This document shows positions 27,196 through 36,820 of a DNA stretch of 40,723 bases, in pieces (position 1 is the first letter of the stretch; every line of letters begins with the position of its first letter). This DNA is from Candidatus Tyrphobacter aquilonaris (GTDB lineage Bacteria; Vulcanimicrobiota; Vulcanimicrobiia; Vulcanimicrobiales; Vulcanimicrobiaceae): NCBI GenBank assembly GCA_003133745.1, contig PKZD01000018.1:1-40723 (forward strand), read 5' to 3'. A program made the translations under genes and the position numbers. The notes below the pieces were generated by a model, which worked only from the letters and a program-made list of their open reading frames with translations, was not told the origin of the DNA and searched no databases.

Positions 27196-28626
27196 ATGCC
27201 GCGCATCTATATCGAAACCCACGGTTGCCAGATGAACGAGGCGGATTCGCAGTACATCGTGGATCGTGCCGTCGATGCCGGTTATACCCTCGCCGTTCGC
27301 CCCGAGGATGCGAACGTCGTCGTGCTCAACACCTGCACCGTACGCGACAAGGCGGAGCGCCGCGCCTACGGGCGCATGCACCATTTCAAACGACTGAAGG
27401 AACGCGACCCCGCGGTGCGACTCGTTGTCGCCGGCTGCCTTGCCGAGCAGGATCGCGATCGCATGCAGCGCGTCGCGCCGCACGTGGACGCGGTGTTCGG
27501 AACGAGCGAGTTGGCGGCGTTGGGCGACCGCCTCGACGCATGGCAACCCGAGTACGACGACCTCGCGGCGCTCGACGACGAAACGCTCGCGAGCGATCGC
27601 ACGCTCTTCGAACCGCTCGGGGGAACCGCCGACTGCATTCCCGGCGCATTCTCGCATCTGCGCGCGTTTGTCACCGTGCAGCGCGGTTGTTCGTACTATT
27701 GCACGTTCTGCATCGTGCCGCACGTTCGCGGCCGCTTCGACCATCGCCCGCTCCACGACATCCTTGCCGACGTACGCGAGCGCGTCGTCGCGGGTGCCCG
27801 TGAAGTGATGCTCGTCGGCCAGACCGTCAACGCCTGGCGCGACGCCGCACGCAACGCCGACTTCGGCGATCTCTGCCGCGCAGCCGCGTCCGTCGAAGGG
27901 CTCGAGCGACTGACGTTCATCTCGCCGCACCCGAAGGATTTTACCGAGAAGATGATCGCCGAGTTCGCAGCGATCGAACCGCTGAATCCGCGCATCCACC
28001 TGCCGCTGCAATCGGGGAGCGATGTCGTCCTGCGTCGGATGAACCGCAAGTATACGCGCGCCGGATTCGAGGAACGCGTACGCGCGATCCGCCATTTCTT
28101 GCCGAACTGGGCGATTACGACCGACATCATCGTCGGGTTCCCCGGCGAGAGCGAAGAAGACTTCGAGCAGACGCTCGACATCGTGCGCGACGGCGTGTTT
28201 GCCAATGCATTCACGTTTATGTATTCGCCGCGCCGCGGCACGCCGGCGGCGCGCTGGGCAGCGGTCGACAAGAATATCGTTGCGGCGCGTTTTCGCAGGC
28301 TCGTTCAACTGCAAAACGATATTATCCAAGCGTATCACGCGCGCAAGATCGGTAGCGTCACGCGCTGCCTCGTCGTCGGAACGTCGAAGAAAGACCCGAT
28401 GAAGCTCACCGCCAAGGCGCTCGACAACGTGACCGTCGTCGGACCGAAACCGCCGGACTACGACGAGGAGCGCTACGCGCGCGAGCCATGGCTCGACGTC
28501 GAGATCGAGACGGCGCACGCGTGGGGCTGCACGGGGAGCATCGTGCGCCGCGCGGAGCGATTTGCCGACTGCGGAATTGCGGTCCCGACTCCGGCCATCG
28601 ACCTGGCGCTCGCGATGAGGGCATGA
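27196..28626 (+). CDS. miaB: tRNA-2-methylthio-N6-dimethylallyladenosine synthase MiaB
   Basis: MPRIYIETHGCQMNEADSQ; QRGCSYYCTFCIVPHVRG radical SAM motif; C-terminal TRAM region. Confidence 0.95.
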   Translation: MPRIYIETHGCQMNEADSQYIVDRAVDAGYTLAVRPEDANVVVLNTCTVRDKAERRAYGRMHHFKRLKERDPAVRLVVAGCLAEQDRDRMQRVAPHVDAVFGTSELAALGDRLDAWQPEYDDLAALDDETLASDRTLFEPLGGTADCIPGAFSHLRAFVTVQRGCSYYCTFCIVPHVRGRFDHRPLHDILADVRERVVAGAREVMLVGQTVNAWRDAARNADFGDLCRAAASVEGLERLTFISPHPKDFTEKMIAEFAAIEPLNPRIHLPLQSGSDVVLRRMNRKYTRAGFEERVRAIRHFLPNWAITTDIIVGFPGESEEDFEQTLDIVRDGVFANAFTFMYSPRRGTPAARWAAVDKNIVAARFRRLVQLQNDIIQAYHARKIGSVTRCLVVGTSKKDPMKLTAKALDNVTVVGPKPPDYDEERYAREPWLDVEIETAHAWGCTGSIVRRAERFADCGIAVPTPAIDLALAMRA

Positions 28627-31109
28627 GCGAGGCGCACAAGTATCCGCCGATGCTCGAGCAGTACTTCGGAATGAAGGCGAAGCATCCCGAAGCGATTCTG
28701 CTTTCGCGCGTCGGCGATTTCTACGAGGCGTACGGTGAGGACGCGGAGACCGTCGCCCGCGCGCTTCAAATTGCGCTGACGAGCAAAGAGGCGGGAGGCG
28801 GACGGCGAGTCGCGATGGCGGGCGTGCCGCATCACGCGCTCATGCAGTACCTGGCAAAGCTCGTGCAGCAACGCTGCGTCGTCGCGCTCGCGGACCAGCT
28901 TGAGGTTCCTCAGCCCAACAAGCTCGTCGCGCGCGACGTGACGCGCATTGTCACGCCCGGAACGCTCGTCGAAGAACAATTCCTCGACGGCAAGCAGAAC
29001 AACTATCTCGTTGCGATCGCGGCGATCGACGACACGTTCGCCCTCGCGTACGCGGACATCTCGACGGGCTTGTGTGCGGCAACGGCGTTCTCGCAGGAGA
29101 GCGCCTACGACGACGCCATGGCGGAGCTCGCGCGCATCGCTCCCACCGAAGTGATCGCTGACCTGCCCGCCGAGGTCCGTGCGACGATGGCCTTCGCCGT
29201 CGAGGAGCTCGGCGCGCGCCTGGCGGCGCCGCCGATCGGCCTCGTCGAGACGCGCGAGCGTGCCGCAATCGACGGATTCTCGCTCGACGAGTCGCTCGCC
29301 GTGCATCGCGCGCTCGATGCGCTCGGCGGATTCATTCGACGCACGGCGATGAGCGAATCGGCTACGCTCCTCGAGCCGCACTACTATCGAGCGCGGACGT
29401 TCCTCTCACTCGACCCGTCGACGCGCAAGAACCTCGAGTTGACGAAGGCGCAGGGACAGAATCCGCGCGCGACCTTGCTCGCGACGCTCGATGCCTGCGC
29501 GACCGCCATGGGCTCGCGCATGCTCGCCCGGTGGATTCTCGCGCCGCTCGTGGATCGCGAGGCGATCGCGGTGCGCCAAGACGCGGTGCAGGTGCTCATC
29601 GACGAGCATGCGCGACGCGAGCATCTGCGCGAGTTGCTGCGCGGCTGTTTCGATCTCGAACGAATCGCGCAGCGCGTGCGCTTCCGGCGTGCGACGCCGC
29701 GCGACCTCGCCTCGTTGCGCCGCACGCTCGATACCTTGCAGCCGCTGCGCGCCGCCGCGCCCACCGCGTTGGCGGAGCGCCTCGCAAGCCTCGAAGGCTT
29801 CGATGATCTGCTCGAGGACCTGCGCCGTACGCTCGTGGAGGAACCGCCGGCGCAGTTGCAGGCCGGGGGCGCAATTCGGCCCGATGCCGATCCCGAGCTG
29901 GCCGAGTGCGTCAGCCTGCGGACGGATGCGCGCACGCGGCTCTCCGAGCTCGAAGAGCGCGAACGCGAGCGCACCGGCATCAAGACGCTGAAGGTGAAGT
30001 TCGCGAGCGCGTTCGGATATGCCATCGAGGTCAGCCGGGCATACGCCGATCGCGTTCCGGCGGATTACGTTCGCAAGCAGACGCTCACGAACGGCGAACG
30101 GTACGTCACGCCGGAACTCAAGGAACTGGAGCTAGCGATCTCGACCGCGCAATCGCGTCAGGAACGCCTCGAACAGCGGTTGTACGAAGAGCTCTGCGAG
30201 CGCGTCGGCGCGCGCTGCGACTCGCTGCTGCAGTCGGCGCAGGCGCTCGCCGAGATCGACGTTCTAGCGGCGCTCGCGCACTGCGCGGCCGAGCGCGGTT
30301 ACGTGCGCCCGCGTTTTGTGACCGAGAGCACCGTTGCGATCGAGGACGGTCGTCATCCCGTCATGGAGGCGGTGCTTCACGCGAGCTTCGTCCCCAACGA
30401 TCTTCGGTTGCGCGAGGGCGAGCATCGCTTCATCCTCCTCACCGGCCCGAACATGGGCGGCAAGTCGACATACCTGCGGCAAGCCGGTTTGCTCGTGATT
30501 ATGGCGCAGATCGGCTCCTTCGTTCCGGCGAAGGCGATGGAACTGGGCATCGTCGATCGCATCTTCACGCGCATCGGGGCCGGCGACGATCTCGCCGCCG
30601 GCCATTCTACCTTTTATATGGAGATGACGGAAGCGGCGAACATTCTGCGCCGCTCGACGCGACGCTCGCTGCTCCTCATCGACGAGGTTGGGCGCGGCAC
30701 CGGCACGATCGACGGCCTCGCAATCGCCCAGGCGATCTCCGAGTACTTGCTCGGCCTCGACGAACAGGCGCCGATGGCGCTCTTCGCGACGCATTTCCAC
30801 GAGCTGTGTGCGCTCGTCGAACACTGGCCGCTCGTTGCAAACTACCATATTACGGCGGTCGAGAACACGGCCCGCGACGGCGCGCCGGTCTTCTCGCATC
30901 GCGTGCAGCCGGGGAGTTCCTCGCGCTCCTTCGGGATCGAGGTGGCGCGCATGGCCGGATTGCCCGACGCGGTGATCGAGCGCGCGCGAGAGATCGCCGA
31001 CGCGCTCTCGGGGAGCGCCGATGTCGAAGCGCAGGTTCCGCTGAAGAAACGCCTGCGCAACGTCTCGGCATCTGATGTCCAACTCTCGTTCTTGCGCTCC
31101 GATGGCTGA
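28623..31109 (+). CDS. mutS: DNA mismatch repair protein MutS
   Basis: MLEQYFGMKAKHPEAILLSRVGDFYEAYGEDA; TGPNMGGKSTYLRQAGLLVIMAQIGSFVPA; DEVGRGTGTIDG. Confidence 0.97.
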   Translation: MSEAHKYPPMLEQYFGMKAKHPEAILLSRVGDFYEAYGEDAETVARALQIALTSKEAGGGRRVAMAGVPHHALMQYLAKLVQQRCVVALADQLEVPQPNKLVARDVTRIVTPGTLVEEQFLDGKQNNYLVAIAAIDDTFALAYADISTGLCAATAFSQESAYDDAMAELARIAPTEVIADLPAEVRATMAFAVEELGARLAAPPIGLVETRERAAIDGFSLDESLAVHRALDALGGFIRRTAMSESATLLEPHYYRARTFLSLDPSTRKNLELTKAQGQNPRATLLATLDACATAMGSRMLARWILAPLVDREAIAVRQDAVQVLIDEHARREHLRELLRGCFDLERIAQRVRFRRATPRDLASLRRTLDTLQPLRAAAPTALAERLASLEGFDDLLEDLRRTLVEEPPAQLQAGGAIRPDADPELAECVSLRTDARTRLSELEERERERTGIKTLKVKFASAFGYAIEVSRAYADRVPADYVRKQTLTNGERYVTPELKELELAISTAQSRQERLEQRLYEELCERVGARCDSLLQSAQALAEIDVLAALAHCAAERGYVRPRFVTESTVAIEDGRHPVMEAVLHASFVPNDLRLREGEHRFILLTGPNMGGKSTYLRQAGLLVIMAQIGSFVPAKAMELGIVDRIFTRIGAGDDLAAGHSTFYMEMTEAANILRRSTRRSLLLIDEVGRGTGTIDGLAIAQAISEYLLGLDEQAPMALFATHFHELCALVEHWPLVANYHITAVENTARDGAPVFSHRVQPGSSSRSFGIEVARMAGLPDAVIERAREIADALSGSADVEAQVPLKKRLRNVSASDVQLSFLRSDG

Positions 31110-32778
31110 GATTCGGCTGCTCGACGCGGTTACCGTCGGGCAGATCGCCGCCGGCGAAGTCATCGAACGGCCCGCATCGGTCGTGAAGGAGTTGCTCGAG
31201 AACGCCGTCGATGCCGGCGCGACGCGGATTACGGTCAACGTCGAGCGCGGAGGCGCCGATCTGATCGAGGTGACCGACGACGGCGCAGGGATTCCGCCGG
31301 ATCAACTGCCGCTCGCGGTGCGGCGGCACGCGACGAGCAAGCTTGCGGAGACGAGCGATCTCGATGCAATTGCAACGCTCGGATTTCGCGGCGAAGGCTT
31401 GGCGTCGATCGCGGCAGTCTCGCATCTCGAGATCCTTTCGCGCACGCCGGATGCCTCGATCGCAATGCGAATCGAAGCGCACGGCGAGCAGTCGACGGCG
31501 CCCGAACCGGTTGCCGCGCCCGTCGGCACGAGCGTGCGCGCACGCTTGCTCTTCGCTGATCTGCCCGTACGCCGGGAGTACTTGCGTTCCCCGAGCACGG
31601 AGTTCACGCGGATCTCGAGCTTCCTCTCGACCTTCGCGCTCGCGTATCCGCGGATCGCGTTCGCGCTCCGTCACGACGGCAAGGACGTGTGGGTGATGCC
31701 GCAGACTGCGCAACCCGTCGAGCGTCTGGCGATGGTCTTCGGTCGCGACAACGCGCGTGCGTTGATTCCGCTCGCGCAAGCGGATCGCAGCATCGGCGGG
31801 GCGTTGAGCGGATTCGTGAGCGCGCCCGGCCACGATCGCCCCGACCGGCGCATGCAGGTCCTTTTCATCAACGGACGCTTGTTGCGCAGCACGTTGATGT
31901 CCGGGGCCTGGAGCGGCGGATACTCGACCTTCGCGATGATCGGGCGCCAGCCATACGGCGTCCTCTTTCTCGAGCTTTCGCCGGAGAGCGTCGACGCGAA
32001 CGTGCATCCCACGAAAAGCGACGTCCGGCTGCGGTACGGAACGCAGGTCGCCGACGGCGTCCGTCGCACGATTGCCGTAACTTTGCGCGCGCACGCAACG
32101 CAGCGGTACGAGGAGCACGTTGCAGCCGGCGGAGGCGCGATCTCCGCAATGCCGGAGAGCTCCGACGCGGCGCTCGCCTCGCTCTTCGAGATCGTTCCGA
32201 CGGATGAGGAGAGGACGCCGTCACGCCGGTTGCGCGTGCTCGGCCAACTGCAGCGGACGTACATCCTGGCGAGCGACGGCGATACGCTCCTGCTCGTCGA
32301 TCAGCACGCCGCGCACGAACGGATCGCCTACGAAGGGATCGTTGCGCGCGCGAAAGAGGGCGCCCCCGGCGAGCCGATGCTCGTGCCGCACGTCGTCGAA
32401 CTCGATGCGGCGCAGAGCGAAGCATTGCTCCAGACGCTCGAGTCGCTCCGTGAGGGCGGCCTCGAAATCGAGCCGTTCGGAGATCGCAGTTATCGCATCC
32501 TCGCCACGCCGGCGGGATATGGCGCGCGCGCCTTCGATCTTCGCGGCTTCATCGACGATCTCGGCGAGGAGCCGAAGCAGCGCGCCGTGCGAGAGCGCGT
32601 TTGGGCCTCGCTCGCGTGCCATTCGGTCACGGTTGCCGGCGAATCGCTCGGGGTCGAGGAGATGACGAGCCTCGTCGATCGGCTGCAGGCGTGCGCGAAC
32701 CCGATGCACTGTCCGCACGGGCGTCCAACGATGGTGAAACTCGGGCAGACGGAGATCGCGCGCATGTTCAAGCGCTGA
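31102..32778 (+). CDS. mutL: DNA mismatch repair protein MutL
   Basis: LLDAVTVGQIAAGEVIERPASVVKELLENAVDAGA; TLGFRGEGLASIAAVS; DQHAAHERIAYE; CPHGRPTMVKL. Confidence 0.97.
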   Translation: MAEIRLLDAVTVGQIAAGEVIERPASVVKELLENAVDAGATRITVNVERGGADLIEVTDDGAGIPPDQLPLAVRRHATSKLAETSDLDAIATLGFRGEGLASIAAVSHLEILSRTPDASIAMRIEAHGEQSTAPEPVAAPVGTSVRARLLFADLPVRREYLRSPSTEFTRISSFLSTFALAYPRIAFALRHDGKDVWVMPQTAQPVERLAMVFGRDNARALIPLAQADRSIGGALSGFVSAPGHDRPDRRMQVLFINGRLLRSTLMSGAWSGGYSTFAMIGRQPYGVLFLELSPESVDANVHPTKSDVRLRYGTQVADGVRRTIAVTLRAHATQRYEEHVAAGGGAISAMPESSDAALASLFEIVPTDEERTPSRRLRVLGQLQRTYILASDGDTLLLVDQHAAHERIAYEGIVARAKEGAPGEPMLVPHVVELDAAQSEALLQTLESLREGGLEIEPFGDRSYRILATPAGYGARAFDLRGFIDDLGEEPKQRAVRERVWASLACHSVTVAGESLGVEEMTSLVDRLQACANPMHCPHGRPTMVKLGQTEIARMFKR

Positions 32779-32782
32779 TCGG

Positions 32783-33688
32783 ATGAGTGAGGGCGTTCTT
32801 CTCTTGGGCGGCGCGACCGCCTCGGGAAAAACGGCGCTGGCGATCGCGCTCGCCGGGGAGTTCGACGCGGAGATCGTCGGCGCGGATTCGCGCCAGATCT
32901 ATCGCGAGATGCCAATCGGCACGGCGGCTCCGAGTGCGGCGCAGCAAGCCGCGGTTCGACATCACCTGGTCGGCGTGCTGGATCCGCACGAGCGCTATTC
33001 GGCGGCGCGGTATGCGATCGATGCGATGCATGCGATTGAATCGATTCGCGCGCGCGGAAAGCGCGCGATCGTCGTCGGCGGCACCGGCTTCTACGTTCGA
33101 GCGCTTGCGGGAGGCGTTGCGCTTGCGCCGCAGTTCGACGCGGATCTCCGCGAACGGCTCGCCCTGGAGGCACGCACGCATCCGCCGGAGGTGTTGCACG
33201 AATGGCTCGCACTGCGCGATCCCGCACGTGCGGCGGCGCTGCACCCGGGCGACGCATATCGAATCGTGCGCGCGCTCGAGATCGTGCTCGCGACGCGCGA
33301 AGCGAGCGATCGGGGCGCCGAGCTCCCGAGTCTGTCTTCGGCGGGCATCGACTTCGCATACGGCGTCATCGACCTGCCCCTCGCGGAGCTGGACGAACGC
33401 ATCGAGCGGCGCGTCGATGCCATGCTCGCTTGCGGATTCGTCGAAGAGGCGGAACGGATCGGTGCCGAAGCGCCGGCCGCCAACGCGGTCGGATATCCGC
33501 TCGCGCTTGCCTGGACGCGCGGCTGGAGCACGCCGACCGAGTTGCGAGCATCGCTCGTGCGCGCAACGCGCCGCTACGCGCGACGACAGCGCTCGTGGTT
33601 TCGCGGCGAGCGCAGCGCGCAGCCGATGATGCCGAGCGCCGTGGCGGCGTACGCGAGGGAGAAACTCGGCTGGGGCTCAAAGTCCTAG
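32783..33688 (+). CDS. miaA: tRNA dimethylallyltransferase MiaA
   Basis: LLGGATASGKTALAIALA; GADSRQIYREMPIGTAAPS; RYARRQRSWFRGE. Confidence 0.95.
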   Translation: MSEGVLLLGGATASGKTALAIALAGEFDAEIVGADSRQIYREMPIGTAAPSAAQQAAVRHHLVGVLDPHERYSAARYAIDAMHAIESIRARGKRAIVVGGTGFYVRALAGGVALAPQFDADLRERLALEARTHPPEVLHEWLALRDPARAAALHPGDAYRIVRALEIVLATREASDRGAELPSLSSAGIDFAYGVIDLPLAELDERIERRVDAMLACGFVEEAERIGAEAPAANAVGYPLALAWTRGWSTPTELRASLVRATRRYARRQRSWFRGERSAQPMMPSAVAAYAREKLGWGSKS

Positions 33689-33691
33689 ATC

Positions 33692-34447
33692 GTGCGCCTG
33701 ATCAAGATGCATGGCGCGCGCAACGACTTCATCGTCGCCGACGCGCGCCGGCAATCCATTCCCGATCCGAGTGCGCTTGCCGTTCGGCTTTGCGATCGCC
33801 GTAGCGGCATCGGCGCGGACGGCTTGCTGCTCGTGGAGCCCTCCGATGTCGCGCACGTGCGCATGCGCGTCGTCAACGCCGACGGCAGCGAGGCCGAGAT
33901 GTGCGGGAACGGCATTCGCTGCCTCGCGCGATACCTCGACGAAGCCGGCGAAGGAGCGACGCTGCGCATCGAAACCGATGCGGGCGTGATCGAAACGTGT
34001 GTCCTCGAGCGCGAGCCCGAGTACCGCGTTCGCGTTGCGATGGGCACGCCGCGTTTCGAAACGCGGGCGCTCGACATCGGCGACGCACACTTCGTCTCAC
34101 TCGGGAATCCGCACGTCGTGCTCCTACGCCGGAGCGACGACATCGACTTGGTTGCAACGGCGCTGGAACTGCAGCGCTCTCCGGCGTTACCCGAAGGTGC
34201 GAACGTGCACGTTGCGGTGGTCGAGGGAGATCGGGCGCTGCGCGTGCGTCATTGGGAACGCGGCGTCGGCTTGACGCAGGCGTGCGGAACCGGCGCGGTG
34301 GCATCTGCGGCAACGGCGATTCGCTTGGGGCTCGTGCGCTCGCCGGTGGACGTGAAGGTTCCCGGCGGAGAGCTTGTCGTCGAATGGGACGGTGAAGGCG
34401 AGGCACATCTCACCGGACCGGCCGAGCGCGTCTTTGAAACAGGGTAG
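33692..34447 (+). CDS. dapF: Diaminopimelate epimerase
   Basis: KMHGARNDFIVAD; EMCGNGIRCLARYL; LTQACGTGAVASAATAI. Confidence 0.95.
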   Translation: MRLIKMHGARNDFIVADARRQSIPDPSALAVRLCDRRSGIGADGLLLVEPSDVAHVRMRVVNADGSEAEMCGNGIRCLARYLDEAGEGATLRIETDAGVIETCVLEREPEYRVRVAMGTPRFETRALDIGDAHFVSLGNPHVVLLRRSDDIDLVATALELQRSPALPEGANVHVAVVEGDRALRVRHWERGVGLTQACGTGAVASAATAIRLGLVRSPVDVKVPGGELVVEWDGEGEAHLTGPAERVFETG

Positions 34448-35654
34448 CGCCGGCCTCGCGTACTGCGATCGGCACGGAAGAATCTACTATGACGAGCGCA
34501 GCGTCCCGCTCGCCGACGGCGGCGTCGTTCGTGAGGTGCGCGCCGACGAACTGATCCCTGCCCCGCCGGGGACGGTGCCCATGCTGCTGCCGCAACGGCG
34601 CCCGCTCACGCGGAGCGGCCCGGCCGCTCGGCGCTTCACGCTCGCGGTCGCGCTCCCCGCGGGGTACACGCGCCTGCTCGTACCGGCCTACGAGCGTGAG
34701 GGGGATGCACCCGCGCTGCCGCTCTTCGGCTATACGTTCGCGTGCGTCGTCGACGACGCGTTGCACGTTGCGGCGATCCGCACCGATGAAAGCGAGGATT
34801 GGCAGCCGCGCACGTTCGCGGAGGGAGAGCTCGAGGCGTTGCTCGAGCGACGGCTGCAGGAGGATCCCGCAAACCGCGTCCTCCGCCAAGTCGCGCGCTG
34901 CTCGCTCGAGTACGGCTGCTTCACCGCGCAGAATGTTTTCCTCGATCGAGGCGAGGCGGCGCTGCCGGTTTCGCCGCGCTGCAATGCTCGCTGCATCGGG
35001 TGCATTTCCGAGCAAGAGCCCGAAACGCGCATTCCCTCGCCCCAGGAGCGCGTCACGTACGAGACGACGGCGCAGGAGCTTGCACGCATTGCGATGCGGC
35101 ATCTCGAGCGCGTCGCCGACGGAATCGTCTCGTTCGGGCAGGGATGTGAAGGCGAGCCGTTGCTGCGCTCCACCGAGATCGCGCGTGCGATCGAGCTCAT
35201 CCGGGAACGGCGAAGCAACGGTACGATCAACCTCAACACGAACGGGAGCCTCGCGAAGAACCTCGCGCGCTGCATCGACGCGGGTCTCGACGCCGTGCGC
35301 ATCAGCCTGAACTCGTTTCGGCCCGGCGTCTACGCGGCGTACTATCGCCCGATCGGGTACGCGCTCGACGATGTCCTCGACTCGGTCCGGCTCTGCGTCG
35401 ATCGCGGCTTGCGCGTCTCGCTGAACTTGCTCACGCATCCGGGCGTCACCGACGATGCCTCGGAGATCGCAGCGATGCGCGCGTTTCTCCACGACGTTCG
35501 CGTCACGATGGTGCAGACCCGCACGTTGAACATCGATCCCGAGTCATACTTCGCGGCCGTCGGGCGGCCCGATGAACCGATCGGCATGCGCGTCGCGCTC
35601 GATGCGATCCGCGAAGCGGGCGCGCTCGTCGGTAACTTCACGCACACGCATTGA
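34434..35654 (+). CDS. Radical SAM domain protein of unknown function
   Basis: PRCNARCIGCISEQEPETRIPS (CX3CX2C); FGQGCEGEPLLR; INLNTNGSLAKNL; probable TTG start overlapping dapF. Confidence 0.85.
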   Translation: MKQGSAGLAYCDRHGRIYYDERSVPLADGGVVREVRADELIPAPPGTVPMLLPQRRPLTRSGPAARRFTLAVALPAGYTRLLVPAYEREGDAPALPLFGYTFACVVDDALHVAAIRTDESEDWQPRTFAEGELEALLERRLQEDPANRVLRQVARCSLEYGCFTAQNVFLDRGEAALPVSPRCNARCIGCISEQEPETRIPSPQERVTYETTAQELARIAMRHLERVADGIVSFGQGCEGEPLLRSTEIARAIELIRERRSNGTINLNTNGSLAKNLARCIDAGLDAVRISLNSFRPGVYAAYYRPIGYALDDVLDSVRLCVDRGLRVSLNLLTHPGVTDDASEIAAMRAFLHDVRVTMVQTRTLNIDPESYFAAVGRPDEPIGMRVALDAIREAGALVGNFTHTH

Positions 35655-36742
35655 AACTCCAATACATCATTGTACTGGTCCTTGCAGGTCTGGCGTACGG
35701 CTTGATCGAGCCCGGGCGGTTGACGTATGCCTTCGGCCACGCCACGCTGTACATGCTGCTTCCGCCACTCCTCTTTGAGGCCGCGTGGAACTTACAGTAT
35801 CGGGCGATGGTTCGACAGTGGCGCGCGATTCTCACGCTCGCGATTGCCGGCGTCGCCCTGACCGCCGTCGTCGTCGCCGGAGCGCTTTCAGTCGTACACG
35901 CGCCGTTTGGCGTGGCGCTGCTCGCCGGCGCGATCCTGAGCGCTACCGACCCGATTACCGTGGTCGGCGTCTTTCGCCGTCTGAAGGTTCCGCAGACGCT
36001 TCGCGTCATCGTGGAATGCGAAGCGCTCTTCAATGACGCCGTCGCCGTCGTGCTCTATCGCGCCGTCTTGCTCTACCTTCTCGCCGGCGCCGGAGGCGGA
36101 TACATTGTGCGCATCGCGCTGGAGTCCGTCGCTGGATCGTTCGGCGGCATCGGCATCGGCGTCGTGGTTGCCTTTGCGGTCGCAAGAATACTGCGCAAGC
36201 AAATGCCCTACGAGGCGCAAATCGTCGCCACGGTTCTGTGTGCGTACGGCACATATTTCGGCGCCGAGGCGCTCTCGTGCTCGGGAATCTTCGCGGTGAT
36301 CTCCTGCGGTATCGCCCTTCGATATTTCGAACGGCGCTGGATATCGCTGCAGGTAGCCGAAGACGTGAACAGGTTCTGGGATCTTGCTGCCCTAGCGGCA
36401 AACGCGATGGTGTTTTTCCTCGTCGGGGCCGCGCTGCACATCTCCATCCTGACGTACGCGCCCGCGTTCGTGATAGCGGCGCTGATCGGCGTGGCCGTCT
36501 CGCGAGCGGCGGTTTCCGGGCTCCTGCTCCCGGCGCGTTTCCCGCGTGAATGGCTCGAGCTGCTTCAGGTCGCCGGGATGCGAGGCGCTCTTTCGCTCGC
36601 ACTTGCAGTCGCGCTGCCGCAAGCCGTGCCCTATCGCGATGCGATTATCGCCGCGACCTTTGCGGTGGCGCTCGGAACGATCGTTGCGAGCGGACTTACG
36701 CTGCAGCCGGTCGTCGAGCGGGTCGCGCGCGCCCGGCGATAG
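35651..36742 (+). CDS. CPA1/NhaP-type cation:proton antiporter
   Basis: GAILSATDPITVVGVFRRLKVPQTLRVIVECEALFNDAVAVVLYR; about 10 TM segments; start overlaps preceding stop. Confidence 0.9.
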   Translation: MKLQYIIVLVLAGLAYGLIEPGRLTYAFGHATLYMLLPPLLFEAAWNLQYRAMVRQWRAILTLAIAGVALTAVVVAGALSVVHAPFGVALLAGAILSATDPITVVGVFRRLKVPQTLRVIVECEALFNDAVAVVLYRAVLLYLLAGAGGGYIVRIALESVAGSFGGIGIGVVVAFAVARILRKQMPYEAQIVATVLCAYGTYFGAEALSCSGIFAVISCGIALRYFERRWISLQVAEDVNRFWDLAALAANAMVFFLVGAALHISILTYAPAFVIAALIGVAVSRAAVSGLLLPARFPREWLELLQVAGMRGALSLALAVALPQAVPYRDAIIAATFAVALGTIVASGLTLQPVVERVARARR

Positions 36743-36748
36743 ACCCCG

Positions 36749-36771
36749 TCCGTTCGGATCATCCGTTCGGA
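36749..36771. promoter_or_regulatory. Direct repeat TCCGTTCGGA-N3-TCCGTTCGGA upstream of the porin-kdp genes
   Basis: Exact 10-bp repeats, 13-bp phasing, 50 bp before the beta-barrel protein start. Confidence 0.4.
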
Positions 36772-36820
36772 GGCTCCCGCGTCCGGGCGAGAAAGCGTAC
36801 CGTCAGGACGGAGGTCTACG

